In this document: piece by piece, positions 8,388-15,849 of the stretch
Layout of the letters: each line of letters begins with the position of its first letter
How positions within the stretch are numbered: the first letter of the stretch is position 1
From: JAGGVT01 sp965369605
GTDB lineage: Bacteria; JAJVIF01; JAGGVT01
Length of the DNA stretch: 37,653 nt
Direction of reading: 5' to 3'
Assembly: GCA_965369605.1 (NCBI GenBank)
Contig: CBDURE010000019.1
Coordinates: forward strand, 1-37,653
Made by a program: the position numbers and the translations under genes
The notes under the pieces: generated by a model
What the model was told of the DNA's origin: nothing
The model's input: only the letters and a program-made list of their open reading frames with translations
Databases searched by the model: none

Positions 8388-10037
8388 ATGCCGGATGAAA
8401 AAATAATACAAGTTGATCTTCCCGAATTGGATGCGGAATCGAAAAAACTTCTCGAAGACGCTCAAACTCTCTTCAGTGATTTTGTCAACGCTCGTATGCG
8501 AGCGGGCAACCTTCCGGGTGAGCCTGACAAGTCACCGCGCGGCAGGGCGATTGAGCGAATCGAAAAAGTCCTTGAGAAATATCCCGATGATCCCCGGCCA
8601 AACTACCTTCTGGGAAATATCCTTCACAGCATGGGTGAATTGCCGAAAGCTGAATTGCTCCTTTCAAAAGTTCACAGCCTTAACGTTAAGCATTTCGACC
8701 TAAACAGGCTTCTTGCGGAGATTCGCCTCGAACGCCATGACTTCACCGGTGTTGAAAGCCATGTTGAAGCGATGATGAATATAGATAAAACCCGCCCTGA
8801 GATTTATGAGATGAAAGCTGAGATAGCAAGGCTGAAAAAGGATTATCCAGCCCGATTATCCGCAATTGAAAAACTTCTTGATATGATGCCTCTCGATGAA
8901 CGCCTTGCAATCGCAATTGCCACAACATATGCCAGCATGGATAAAAACGAGGAGGCATCGAAGAAACTAGAGGAGTATCTTGAACAGCTGCCGTCCTCAC
9001 CCGAAATCCAATTTCATCTTGCCAATTTATACACTGACTTTGATAAGCCAGGCGATGCTTTACCGCTTTATCGCCGAACACTTGAATTGAATCCTGACCA
9101 CAACATGGCGCGTTTTGAACTTGCCAACCTTCTTGATGAAGTCGGAAAGCCAAAGGAAGCGCTTGATTTATACATGGAATACATGGACGCCATAACAGAA
9201 GATTCGGATGCCTGTTACAACGCCGCTGCTGTGGCTGAAAGACTGGATAATCATCCGCTTGCGATTCAGTATTACCTGAAGTTTCTCAGGCTTACCAAAA
9301 ATCAGAATGATTTCAACGAGGTTATCGGATGGATAAATGACAACGCGTCAGGACATATCGATGATGGAGAGATTCAAATAGAACTCGCCCATGCTTACAT
9401 AGAGCAGGACGATGCTAAAACCGCGCTTGAAAAGCTGGAAACCGCGCGTGAAGCGGGAAATAACCACAGGCGCGCAAATCATCTTAAAGGGCTTGCCCAT
9501 CAGATTCTCGGTGAACATCAAACCGCCGTTGAGTGCTTCAAAAAGGCGATGGAATACGATGATGACGCTGATAGTGATGGTTTCACCGATGATGACATCC
9601 TTATCGCGGCGGGAGAATCTTTTCTTGATTTGGAAAATTATCCTGACGCGGAAGAAACCGCGCGGGAGATTATCAAGGGCGAGGCTATGAAAGAGGATGG
9701 CTATACTCTTCTTGGGGATGTCCTGCTTGAGAAAGGTAATACTGACAGCGCGCGTAAACAATTCAGAAACGCCCTTATGGTTGACATGTTCAGTTTTGAC
9801 GGTCTTTTCGGCCTTGGAGAGGTTTTGGATTCCATTGATAATCACGAGGATGCCGCAACCGCGTTTCGGCTCTGCCTTGAAATAAACCCCGATGATGAAG
9901 ACACCGTATATCGTCTCGGCATGGATTACATACGACTTGGATATCCCGATTGGGGAAAATATTTCCTCAACAGGTATTTGAGTGAATTCCCCAAAGGCGA
10001 ATTTATTGATGATGCCCGGAAGATGCTAAACGCCTGA
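8388..10037 (+). CDS. Tetratricopeptide-repeat protein, cytosolic
   Basis: A 549-residue protein built almost wholly of TPR units. Typical 34-residue helical pairs such as PNYLLGNILHSMGELPKAEL, PEIQFHLANLYTDFDKPGDA and DTVYRLGMDYIRLGYPDWGK recur from about residue 50 to the end, at least eight of them. Between them, acidic spacers (for example MEYDDDADSDGFTDDD) separate repeat blocks. There is no signal peptide or membrane segment, so it probably acts as an intracellular scaffold. AGGAG at 8375-8379 precedes ATG 8388 at good spacing, which decides the start over a GTG/ATG some 16 codons upstream. The STAS/receiver gene lies 159 bases downstream on the same strand. A specific partner cannot be deduced. 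Confidence 0.85.
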   Translation: MPDEKIIQVDLPELDAESKKLLEDAQTLFSDFVNARMRAGNLPGEPDKSPRGRAIERIEKVLEKYPDDPRPNYLLGNILHSMGELPKAELLLSKVHSLNVKHFDLNRLLAEIRLERHDFTGVESHVEAMMNIDKTRPEIYEMKAEIARLKKDYPARLSAIEKLLDMMPLDERLAIAIATTYASMDKNEEASKKLEEYLEQLPSSPEIQFHLANLYTDFDKPGDALPLYRRTLELNPDHNMARFELANLLDEVGKPKEALDLYMEYMDAITEDSDACYNAAAVAERLDNHPLAIQYYLKFLRLTKNQNDFNEVIGWINDNASGHIDDGEIQIELAHAYIEQDDAKTALEKLETAREAGNNHRRANHLKGLAHQILGEHQTAVECFKKAMEYDDDADSDGFTDDDILIAAGESFLDLENYPDAEETAREIIKGEAMKEDGYTLLGDVLLEKGNTDSARKQFRNALMVDMFSFDGLFGLGEVLDSIDNHEDAATAFRLCLEINPDDEDTVYRLGMDYIRLGYPDWGKYFLNRYLSEFPKGEFIDDARKMLNA

Positions 10038-10196
10038 ATATCATAACCAGGTTTTTTTGTCGGGGCATACCCGATGGTGTACGGTTTCAGGACATACGCT
10101 ACACTTTAGGGGTACCACTCTCCCCTCCAAATAATGCAATTATTGAATGTAGAAATGGATACTAAATTGTAATAGTTTCTTGATTCGAGGTGAGAA

Positions 10197-11015
10197 ATGT
10201 TAGAGGCAAAAGTCGAATGCATCCGGGATACAGCACGCATTTTTTACAATGGGGATACTGTGGATATCGGTGAAGGTTCCCTTGTTGAAGTTGAAGACCT
10301 TTTAAAAAGAGGTGTGACAAAACTCCTTATCAACCTTGAGGGAATGCATTACCTTAACAGCGCCGGAATTTCCAGTTTCCTGGCAACTCATAAACTAGCC
10401 AATGAAAATAATGCAAAATTCGCCCTTTATAATCTGCATCCCAACGTTGAAAAGGTCATTCGCATGACCAGAATGGAAAATCTGCTTCCCTGCTTTGATA
10501 GTGAATGTGAAGCCGCTCGCTATGTCGGCGCTATTCCCGGCGATTCATCCAATACCAGGCGCGATACGATTGTTGTGATTCAGGATACAATCGACATTTG
10601 CGCGTCGTTGAATAATGTATTTGAGGAATTCAAACAACTTCTCATGTACAAAATCATTAAGATTAACGATTTCGAGAGCGCAGTAAATGAGATAATGGAT
10701 TTAAAAGAAACTGGATTGATTATTCTTGATGTAAATCACACACCCACCAGCATAATGGGGTTCCTTGAGAAATTTAAAACGAATGATTCCTTAAGCCACA
10801 TTCCAATACTGATTGCTACACCGGAAGATTTCATTTCAAACGCTCATTTCATGATTCGAAACGGCGCTGATGACATGCTGCGATATCCATTCAACAAATA
10901 TGAGGCAGCATCACGAATCAGGTTCGCGTTGTATCATCAGCGTAAATTAGAAGAAAATAAACAGGAAGAAGAAAAGGCCATGCTTGCATTGGCTTCTCTA
11001 CAGGAATCTGCCTGA
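10197..11015 (+). CDS. STAS domain fused to a degenerate response-regulator receiver
   Basis: Residues 1-112 form an anti-sigma-antagonist (STAS) domain. LINLEGMHYLNSAGISSFL contains S55 in the NSAG position that is phosphorylated in SpoIIAA-type proteins. Residues about 123-247 look like a CheY receiver: the phospho-acceptor D178 follows LIIL, and T208 is in LIAT. However, the switch lysine of the usual K-P pair is R229 in RYPF, and the N-terminal acidic pair is only partly kept (QD at 129-130). A charged helix (about 248-265) follows. The combination suggests a partner-switching regulator that reads one signal by phosphorylation and another through the STAS face. GAGGTGA precedes the ATG. 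Neither a kinase nor a sigma factor is adjacent. Confidence 0.8.
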   Translation: MLEAKVECIRDTARIFYNGDTVDIGEGSLVEVEDLLKRGVTKLLINLEGMHYLNSAGISSFLATHKLANENNAKFALYNLHPNVEKVIRMTRMENLLPCFDSECEAARYVGAIPGDSSNTRRDTIVVIQDTIDICASLNNVFEEFKQLLMYKIIKINDFESAVNEIMDLKETGLIILDVNHTPTSIMGFLEKFKTNDSLSHIPILIATPEDFISNAHFMIRNGADDMLRYPFNKYEAASRIRFALYHQRKLEENKQEEEKAMLALASLQESA

Positions 11016-11029
11016 GAAACCAAGCTACG

Positions 11030-12043
11030 CTAAATTGGTTCGTTTCCAGCTGGTACATCGTAGATGGAAATTACGTAATCATACGGCAATTCGATTTCTG
11101 ATAGGTTATCTGTGGTTAGAAGCGGATTTGTCACATCAAAATCCTCAATGGATGATTTAGCCGTAACATCACTTACTGATATAACATCGAGATTCTCAAA
11201 ATGTGAGATATATGTTTCGCTGTCAATTTCGAGGTGGATATACATCGTTTTGGCACTGGAATCGAAACCACACAGGAATTCAGCATCAGCATTCACAAGA
11301 AGTTCCACGAAGTAATCGAAGTTTTCAACGATTATAAACTCGGAAGAACCTGCTTCATTAATCAATTCAGAAAAGGACTTGGGAAATTCGTTCTTATCAG
11401 AATAGTAGCTTTTAATTTTTGAGCACAGGTAATTGCTCAGCTGTAAAGAGAAAGCGTACACAACACGATCGTTGTAATCATCCACATCTTCGATTTTCAT
11501 GGTTCCATGCACGGCGGAAAGCGAATCATGATCTGACAGGTATTTTGTGTGATATTCATCCGGATTCATTTCAACCGGTGCATCTGATGTTGTCGGGAAT
11601 ATTTCAAAACGATTGATTACTGTAATTTCTTCGCCTGTATCTTCAAGAAGTTCGCTGTCGTAATTCACATAATCCAATCGAGCGATGCCATAATCATCCA
11701 ATGAGTAATTAAAAGCGCCCAGACTATCTTCTTTGGGAAATTCCTGCAGTTTATCCACAACATACGCTGTTTTCCCATTAGATAAATCCATGGGCCAGAA
11801 TATTGTGAATCCTGATTGAACGAATTCAGAGATACTCTCAGGGAACACACCCGTCGCTTTTTGGTAAATGAGCAGGTTTGTGGCAAATGATTCGAAAGAT
11901 GTCGCCTGATTGACACAGAATTGCGATGTATTCTCAATGTAAATCGAATCCGTAGTGGTAAAAGCCTGCGCTGAGCAAATCCGGGTAGATGGCATCACGA
12001 GTAACGCTAATGCAAGAAGAAGATATAAAGGATACTTAATCAT
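11030..12043 (-). CDS. Exported protein with two pseudopilin-like repeats, function unknown
   Basis: The 337-residue protein begins with a signal peptide (MIKYPLYLLLALALLVM, then a cleavable AxA near CSAQA at 23-27). ATG 12041-12043 is preceded by GGAGG at ideal distance, so it is chosen over an ATG five codons earlier. The mature part has two copies of a module with a long helix, then a F-P-x-S-x-S/E-E motif: VFPESISEF at 66-74 and EFPKSFSEL at 219-227, each followed by beta-rich segments. The motif recalls the C-terminal YPxSLxEL part of pseudopilin-type proteins, but no N-terminal pilin cleavage site (G-F) is present. It is convergent with the STAS gene. I cannot give a function. Confidence 0.65.
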   Translation of the reverse strand: MIKYPLYLLLALALLVMPSTRICSAQAFTTTDSIYIENTSQFCVNQATSFESFATNLLIYQKATGVFPESISEFVQSGFTIFWPMDLSNGKTAYVVDKLQEFPKEDSLGAFNYSLDDYGIARLDYVNYDSELLEDTGEEITVINRFEIFPTTSDAPVEMNPDEYHTKYLSDHDSLSAVHGTMKIEDVDDYNDRVVYAFSLQLSNYLCSKIKSYYSDKNEFPKSFSELINEAGSSEFIIVENFDYFVELLVNADAEFLCGFDSSAKTMYIHLEIDSETYISHFENLDVISVSDVTAKSSIEDFDVTNPLLTTDNLSEIELPYDYVISIYDVPAGNEPI

Positions 12044-12064
12044 TTGAAGCCTCCACACAATAAT

Positions 12065-12080
12065 TTCTCATACATGAGAA
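12065..12080. promoter_or_regulatory. Small palindrome upstream of the exported-protein gene
   Basis: TTCTCAT and ATGAGAA (12065-12071 and 12074-12080) form a 7-bp-arm inverted repeat with a two-base centre, 22 bases before the ATG of the minus-strand exported-protein gene. It could be an operator or a leader hairpin. No convincing promoter hexamers were placed with it. Confidence 0.3.
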
Positions 12081-12217
12081 CAATATGCAATCTTGATGCC
12101 ATTATTCTCTATTAATAATATGACACATAACATACTGAATTGTTTGGTAATATCAAAATAAATTAAGTTATTCTTTTTACTCTGGAATTCTTAAAAACCT
12201 GATTATGTTTCAATATC

Positions 12218-12246
12218 TTGACTAAATTAATGGATTTTGTTACTTT
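12218..12246 (+). promoter_or_regulatory. Possible promoter for the GYF_2 membrane protein
   Basis: TTGACT (12218-12223), then 17 bases, then TACTTT (12241-12246), resembles a -35/-10 pair with a good -35 and a weak -10. It makes the TTG at 12218 an unlikely start codon and favours a start near 12287 or 12299. Confidence 0.35.
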
Positions 12247-12298
12247 TGCAACGGTACCTTATTACATATCCAATTACATAATCAGCATGGTAAATTCA

Positions 12299-12904
12299 AT
12301 GGAAGAGAACGAAAACGAGGTATGCTGGCACATAAAATGTTCCGGGAGCACTCAGTCACAAGGACCTTTTTCACTTCTGGCAATAATCGATATGTACAGG
12401 AACCAACAGATTGATTCTGAGACTCTGGTATCCAGTCCAAAATATAGATCGTGGACTCCAATTTGCAGGATTTCGGAGATTACGAAAGAAGTTGGTTTTA
12501 TCCCACCTCCCGCACCACAGAAATATCAACCTAAAGCTCCAGCCCAAAGTGAGTTTACATCTTACAGTCAGACACAATCAGGATATCCTTCTCGCATTGC
12601 TAGTTTCCAATGGCATTGGGGGGGATTCTTATTGCCATTCCTGTGGGGTCTTTCACATAGGCAGTGGTGGGTATTGTTAATGCTTATCCCGTATGTAGGC
12701 ATTTTAATAGAATTAGTATTTTGTATATATTTTGGCATCAACGGACACAAAATCGCATGGGATTCAGGCCGCTTTTCCTCAGAGGAAGAATGCATTGCCT
12801 GTCAGCGTATATGGCTGAATTGGAGTGTTGCCCTTGTTATCATTTCTTTCATTCTTAGTTTCATTATCTTTTTTATAATGGGTGTGTCCATGTTGGATTA
12901 TTGA
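12299..12904 (+). CDS. GYF_2 (DUF4339)-domain membrane protein
   Basis: The first 60 residues match the GYF_2 pattern: CWHIKCSG...QGPFSLLAIIDMYRNQQIDSETLV...W, with W in the GPFS fold. A proline-rich stretch (PPPAPQKYQPKAPAQ) leads to a membrane part with FQWHWGGFLLPFLWGL, then two long hydrophobic helices and a cysteine-containing loop (ECIACQRIW), and a last helix near the C-terminus. This FxWxxFLLPxLWG block is common in small uncharacterised membrane proteins. I start it at ATG 12299 (201 residues), so that GYF_2 begins near the N-terminus; ATG 12287 is possible. No strong ribosome site is visible. GYF-type domains bind proline-rich peptides, so a role in recruiting partners at the membrane is inference. 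Confidence 0.7.
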   Translation: MEENENEVCWHIKCSGSTQSQGPFSLLAIIDMYRNQQIDSETLVSSPKYRSWTPICRISEITKEVGFIPPPAPQKYQPKAPAQSEFTSYSQTQSGYPSRIASFQWHWGGFLLPFLWGLSHRQWWVLLMLIPYVGILIELVFCIYFGINGHKIAWDSGRFSSEEECIACQRIWLNWSVALVIISFILSFIIFFIMGVSMLDY

Positions 12905-12937
12905 AAATTTCACTATTGAATAAAGAAGAAAGTGACT

Positions 12938-12971
12938 AAAATAGCAGAGGGTTAAAACCCTCTGCTATTTT
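12938..12971. terminator. Bidirectional terminator between convergent genes
   Basis: A perfect 16-bp stem (12938-12953 with 12956-12971) with a two-base loop is flanked by A's on the left and T's on the right, so it can end transcription of both the GYF_2 gene and the TolB-like gene. Confidence 0.85.
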
Positions 12972-13001
12972 GATATCCATATTTAAATTACGTGATTTTC
13001 C

Positions 13002-14228
13002 CTACCAGCTTATCTCGATTGTGTCATGGTGGAACGGCATTGCTGAAATCAGTTCCTCTTTCATAGTGATGAGGTCGATCATGTAGATCATTGATTCCTC
13101 CTGCCCATCACCGCTCATATCCTCTCTCGCAGAGGTATAAATAAGCCAGGTGCCGTCACCGGAAACCACAGGATAAAGGTCATGATAATCGTTATCAGTA
13201 ACTTTCATCTTCTGGCCGTTCGCCATATTAAACACATAGATTTCCCAATTGCCTTTTCGTTTTTCCGTTTCCGATTCAGAATCCGCAGGTTCTTTTACAT
13301 CTTCCCCATCTTCTTCCACACCTGCATCTTCAGTATCATCCGCGCCGTCAATTGGTTCGCTGCCATCGACAGATTCAGCAGCATCGCCATCGCTAGCGGA
13401 ATCTTCCAGTTTTCCACCATCATTGGCGGCAACAGGTATCTTGGCTTCCTCTTCCTCTACAACGTCATCATATGGTTCATTCAATTGGTAAACAATAATC
13501 TGCCTGTCATCTGAGATATCCGGATAATATTCTTCCAAATCCGGAGTACGAGTCATGTTCTTCACTTCTCGAGTAGCCAGATTGACTAAAAAGACATCCA
13601 TCTTTTTGGATTTTCCAGTTGGCGCTGAATATATGACCATCTCGCCATCAGCTGTAATTCTCGGATATGATTTCTGTGAGAGCCTTTCCTGAATCAGGAT
13701 TCGCTCATCCAGGTTGTCCATTTCCACCATGTAAAGGTCAGCGCTTGAGCCCATAAATTCCCTGACCATGAAAGTCAGAATTGAGCCATCCGCGGATATT
13801 GAGGGAGCGTACTCGCAATCCTGGCCTGTATCTGTGAGCATTGTTGTCTCGCCTGTATCAACCTGGACTTTGAAAAGGTCAAAATCAGGGAAGAAAGGAT
13901 TCGTTCCCAGGTCGTTCACACTTGAACAATATACGATTGTATTGCCGTCGCGTGTGATTGTTGGGAAAACCTCAGCCGCAGGAGAGGGTGTATCTGATAG
14001 TTTCAATACCAGTTCCGCATTTTCTCCAAGGGGGCCTTTATCCGCTCTGAGAAGATAAATTTCAAAATTGTATTCCTCATCGATATCGGAACGAAATACG
14101 CAGAGTTTCTTATCCGCGGAAACATCCCGCCTGCGTGACGGGTCGATTATTTGATTCGACGCGCATGAGGAAATAAGCAATGCAGCTAAAGCAAGAACGA
14201 ATGTAATTACTCTTAAGTATCTAATCAT
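13002..14228 (-). CDS. TolB-like beta-propeller lipoprotein with a long acidic insert
   Basis: A 408-residue protein with a lipoprotein signal: a hydrophobic stretch and ISSC lipobox, modified Cys22. The rest is a series of WD40-like (PD40) blades with YxPxISxDG-x-I-x-F/Y motifs at about 87-100, 141-154, 188-200, 235-247 and 351-363, as in TolB and related surface propellers that bind other proteins. Between blades four and five is a very acidic, repeat-poor segment at about 254-323 (many D/E/S). This is unusual and may be a linker or calcium-binding region. ATG follows GAGG at eight bases. It is an envelope protein; its partner is not identifiable here, since no tol genes are near. Confidence 0.85.
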   Translation of the reverse strand: MIRYLRVITFVLALAALLISSCASNQIIDPSRRRDVSADKKLCVFRSDIDEEYNFEIYLLRADKGPLGENAELVLKLSDTPSPAAEVFPTITRDGNTIVYCSSVNDLGTNPFFPDFDLFKVQVDTGETTMLTDTGQDCEYAPSISADGSILTFMVREFMGSSADLYMVEMDNLDERILIQERLSQKSYPRITADGEMVIYSAPTGKSKKMDVFLVNLATREVKNMTRTPDLEEYYPDISDDRQIIVYQLNEPYDDVVEEEEAKIPVAANDGGKLEDSASDGDAAESVDGSEPIDGADDTEDAGVEEDGEDVKEPADSESETEKRKGNWEIYVFNMANGQKMKVTDNDYHDLYPVVSGDGTWLIYTSAREDMSGDGQEESMIYMIDLITMKEELISAMPFHHDTIEISW

Positions 14229-14278
14229 TTGAAACCTCGTTCAAAATGCGAAAAATTCATAAAAAGAAACAAGTAAAG

Positions 14279-14306
14279 ATTTTATCATTATCAGGTTTCT
14301 TTTCAA
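14279..14306 (-). promoter_or_regulatory. Promoter of the TolB-like lipoprotein gene
   Basis: On the minus strand, TTGAAA (14306-14301), 16 bases, then TAAAAT (14284-14279) preceded by TG one base away forms a -35 and an extended -10 close to consensus. The expected start site is about 14272, giving a leader of some 45 bases. Confidence 0.6.
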
Positions 14307-14331
14307 GTATTATGCGAATATCATACTGATT

Positions 14332-15849
14332 TTGATTTGCTATGCCGCATTTAAACAATTAAAATCTCATACAGTGTTCCGCAAAATAACATACGGCTTG
14401 ATTATTATCCTTACACTGAATCTGCTTGTATGGCTGATAACAGCGCTTAATTTTATCCAGTATCCCTACTCCCTCGATTTCGGCGAGGGAATTCTTCTAG
14501 CTCAGTCATCGATGCTGGCTCACGGAAAAAATATTTACCCATCGATAAATGATTATCCATATATCGTAAGTAATTACCATCCGCTTTATCCGTTTGTCTC
14601 GGGAATACCATTTCTTTTTTCAAATCCGGGACTTTGGAGCGGACGGCTTCTCACACTCCTTTCGGCAATCGGCAGCATGTTTTTAATCGGCAGGATAGTT
14701 CACAGGTCATCAGGAAAACTTAAAATTGGAATTCTTGCCGGACTTCTTCCGCTCTGCCTGAACTATCCATATAACTGGGCTTTTGTTTATCGGGTTGATT
14801 ATCTGGGCGTGTTTTTATCATTGCTGGGATTATATTTTTACATGCACCCACCCAAAAAGGGCGGTATTTTAATTTCGATAATTCCTTTCGTTCTTGCGTT
14901 TTTCACAAAACTGAATTTCGTTCTCGCTCCAATCGCCTGCCTGATTGACCTGTTTTCAAAAAGAGACAAACAGCGACTGCAATATCTAATCGTGCTAATC
15001 GCCGGAATCGCTGTTCCTTATTTTCTGATTAATGCCGCAACCGGATTCGGCATGTTTCATCACACTTTCTCTTATACAGTCAATGCGTTTCATCCCGGAC
15101 GAATGTTCGAAGGATACCGTGAGATAATTGGCTTTACTCTTCTCTTGTGGTTTCCGGTTGTAATTGGAATCGCCAATTCCAACGGTAAATTCAAGGCGCT
15201 GATTATTTCATACCTGCTTATGATTTTTCTGAGCCTTGTAACATACGGCGCTGAGGGAAGCGATTCGAATTATTTCATCGAGCTGCTTTTCGTTTTACCC
15301 ATGGCAGCGTTGATGTGGATTCCAAACGCTGTCGAATCCAAACCGGAGAAATCCTCTCTTTTGAATCTTCGATGGCTTGTTCTTTTGTCAATCGTGCTGT
15401 TTTGTTTTGCCGGGCGTGTAATGGAAAGCGGTGAATTTGGAAAAGCCAGCGGTTTGATCAAAACCATTGAGGGTGGGGAAAAAATCGATATGTTTATAGG
15501 TAACTGTGCGGGTGAGGTTATCAGCGAGGATTTGTCTTTTTTAGCCAGAAACAACCAGGAGATGCTCTTTCAACCTTATATCATGAGCCTTCTAGCGCGA
15601 AAGGACAAATGGGACCAGTCACGTTTTGTCGAGGATTTAAGAAACAAACGATTCAAGCTGCTTGTTCTGCGATTCGATGTCAACGACCCGTATCACACAG
15701 ACCGTCCGGGCGCATACGGTAAAGCCGGTTTTGACAGGTTCACGGATGAAATGGAACAGGCTATCATGGAAAGCTATGATGTATTTAATCCTATCAGCAT
15801 GGGCAATAAAAAATGGTATCTGTACATGCCCAGAACACAGGAGAAATAA
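14332..15849 (+). CDS. GT-C (PMT/ArnT-like) membrane glycosyltransferase
   Basis: The 505-residue protein has about ten transmembrane helices in its first 360 residues and a soluble C-terminal part of about 150 residues. After the first helix is a periplasmic loop with SLDFGEGILLAQSSMLAHGK, in the place where the acidic catalytic residue (D/E) of PMT-like enzymes sits, and DYPYIVSNYHPLYPF follows. Such GT-C enzymes transfer sugars from polyprenyl-phosphate donors to lipids, glycans or proteins on the outer face of the membrane. The acceptor is unknown. No ATG is in reach: TTG 14332 is the only plausible start, without a clear ribosome site. Its stop directly abuts the start of the secreted NHL-type protein, so the two are co-expressed. 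Confidence 0.75.
   Translation: MICYAAFKQLKSHTVFRKITYGLIIILTLNLLVWLITALNFIQYPYSLDFGEGILLAQSSMLAHGKNIYPSINDYPYIVSNYHPLYPFVSGIPFLFSNPGLWSGRLLTLLSAIGSMFLIGRIVHRSSGKLKIGILAGLLPLCLNYPYNWAFVYRVDYLGVFLSLLGLYFYMHPPKKGGILISIIPFVLAFFTKLNFVLAPIACLIDLFSKRDKQRLQYLIVLIAGIAVPYFLINAATGFGMFHHTFSYTVNAFHPGRMFEGYREIIGFTLLLWFPVVIGIANSNGKFKALIISYLLMIFLSLVTYGAEGSDSNYFIELLFVLPMAALMWIPNAVESKPEKSSLLNLRWLVLLSIVLFCFAGRVMESGEFGKASGLIKTIEGGEKIDMFIGNCAGEVISEDLSFLARNNQEMLFQPYIMSLLARKDKWDQSRFVEDLRNKRFKLLVLRFDVNDPYHTDRPGAYGKAGFDRFTDEMEQAIMESYDVFNPISMGNKKWYLYMPRTQEK

Noticed and set aside
9348..9845. Minus-strand open frame of 165 codons inside the TPR gene
   Set aside because: It overlaps a clearly real TPR gene and has no recognisable motif or ribosome site.
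13182..13514. Plus-strand open frames across the TolB-like gene
   Set aside because: They are the complement of the acidic insert; low-complexity S/F-rich reading, no ribosome site.
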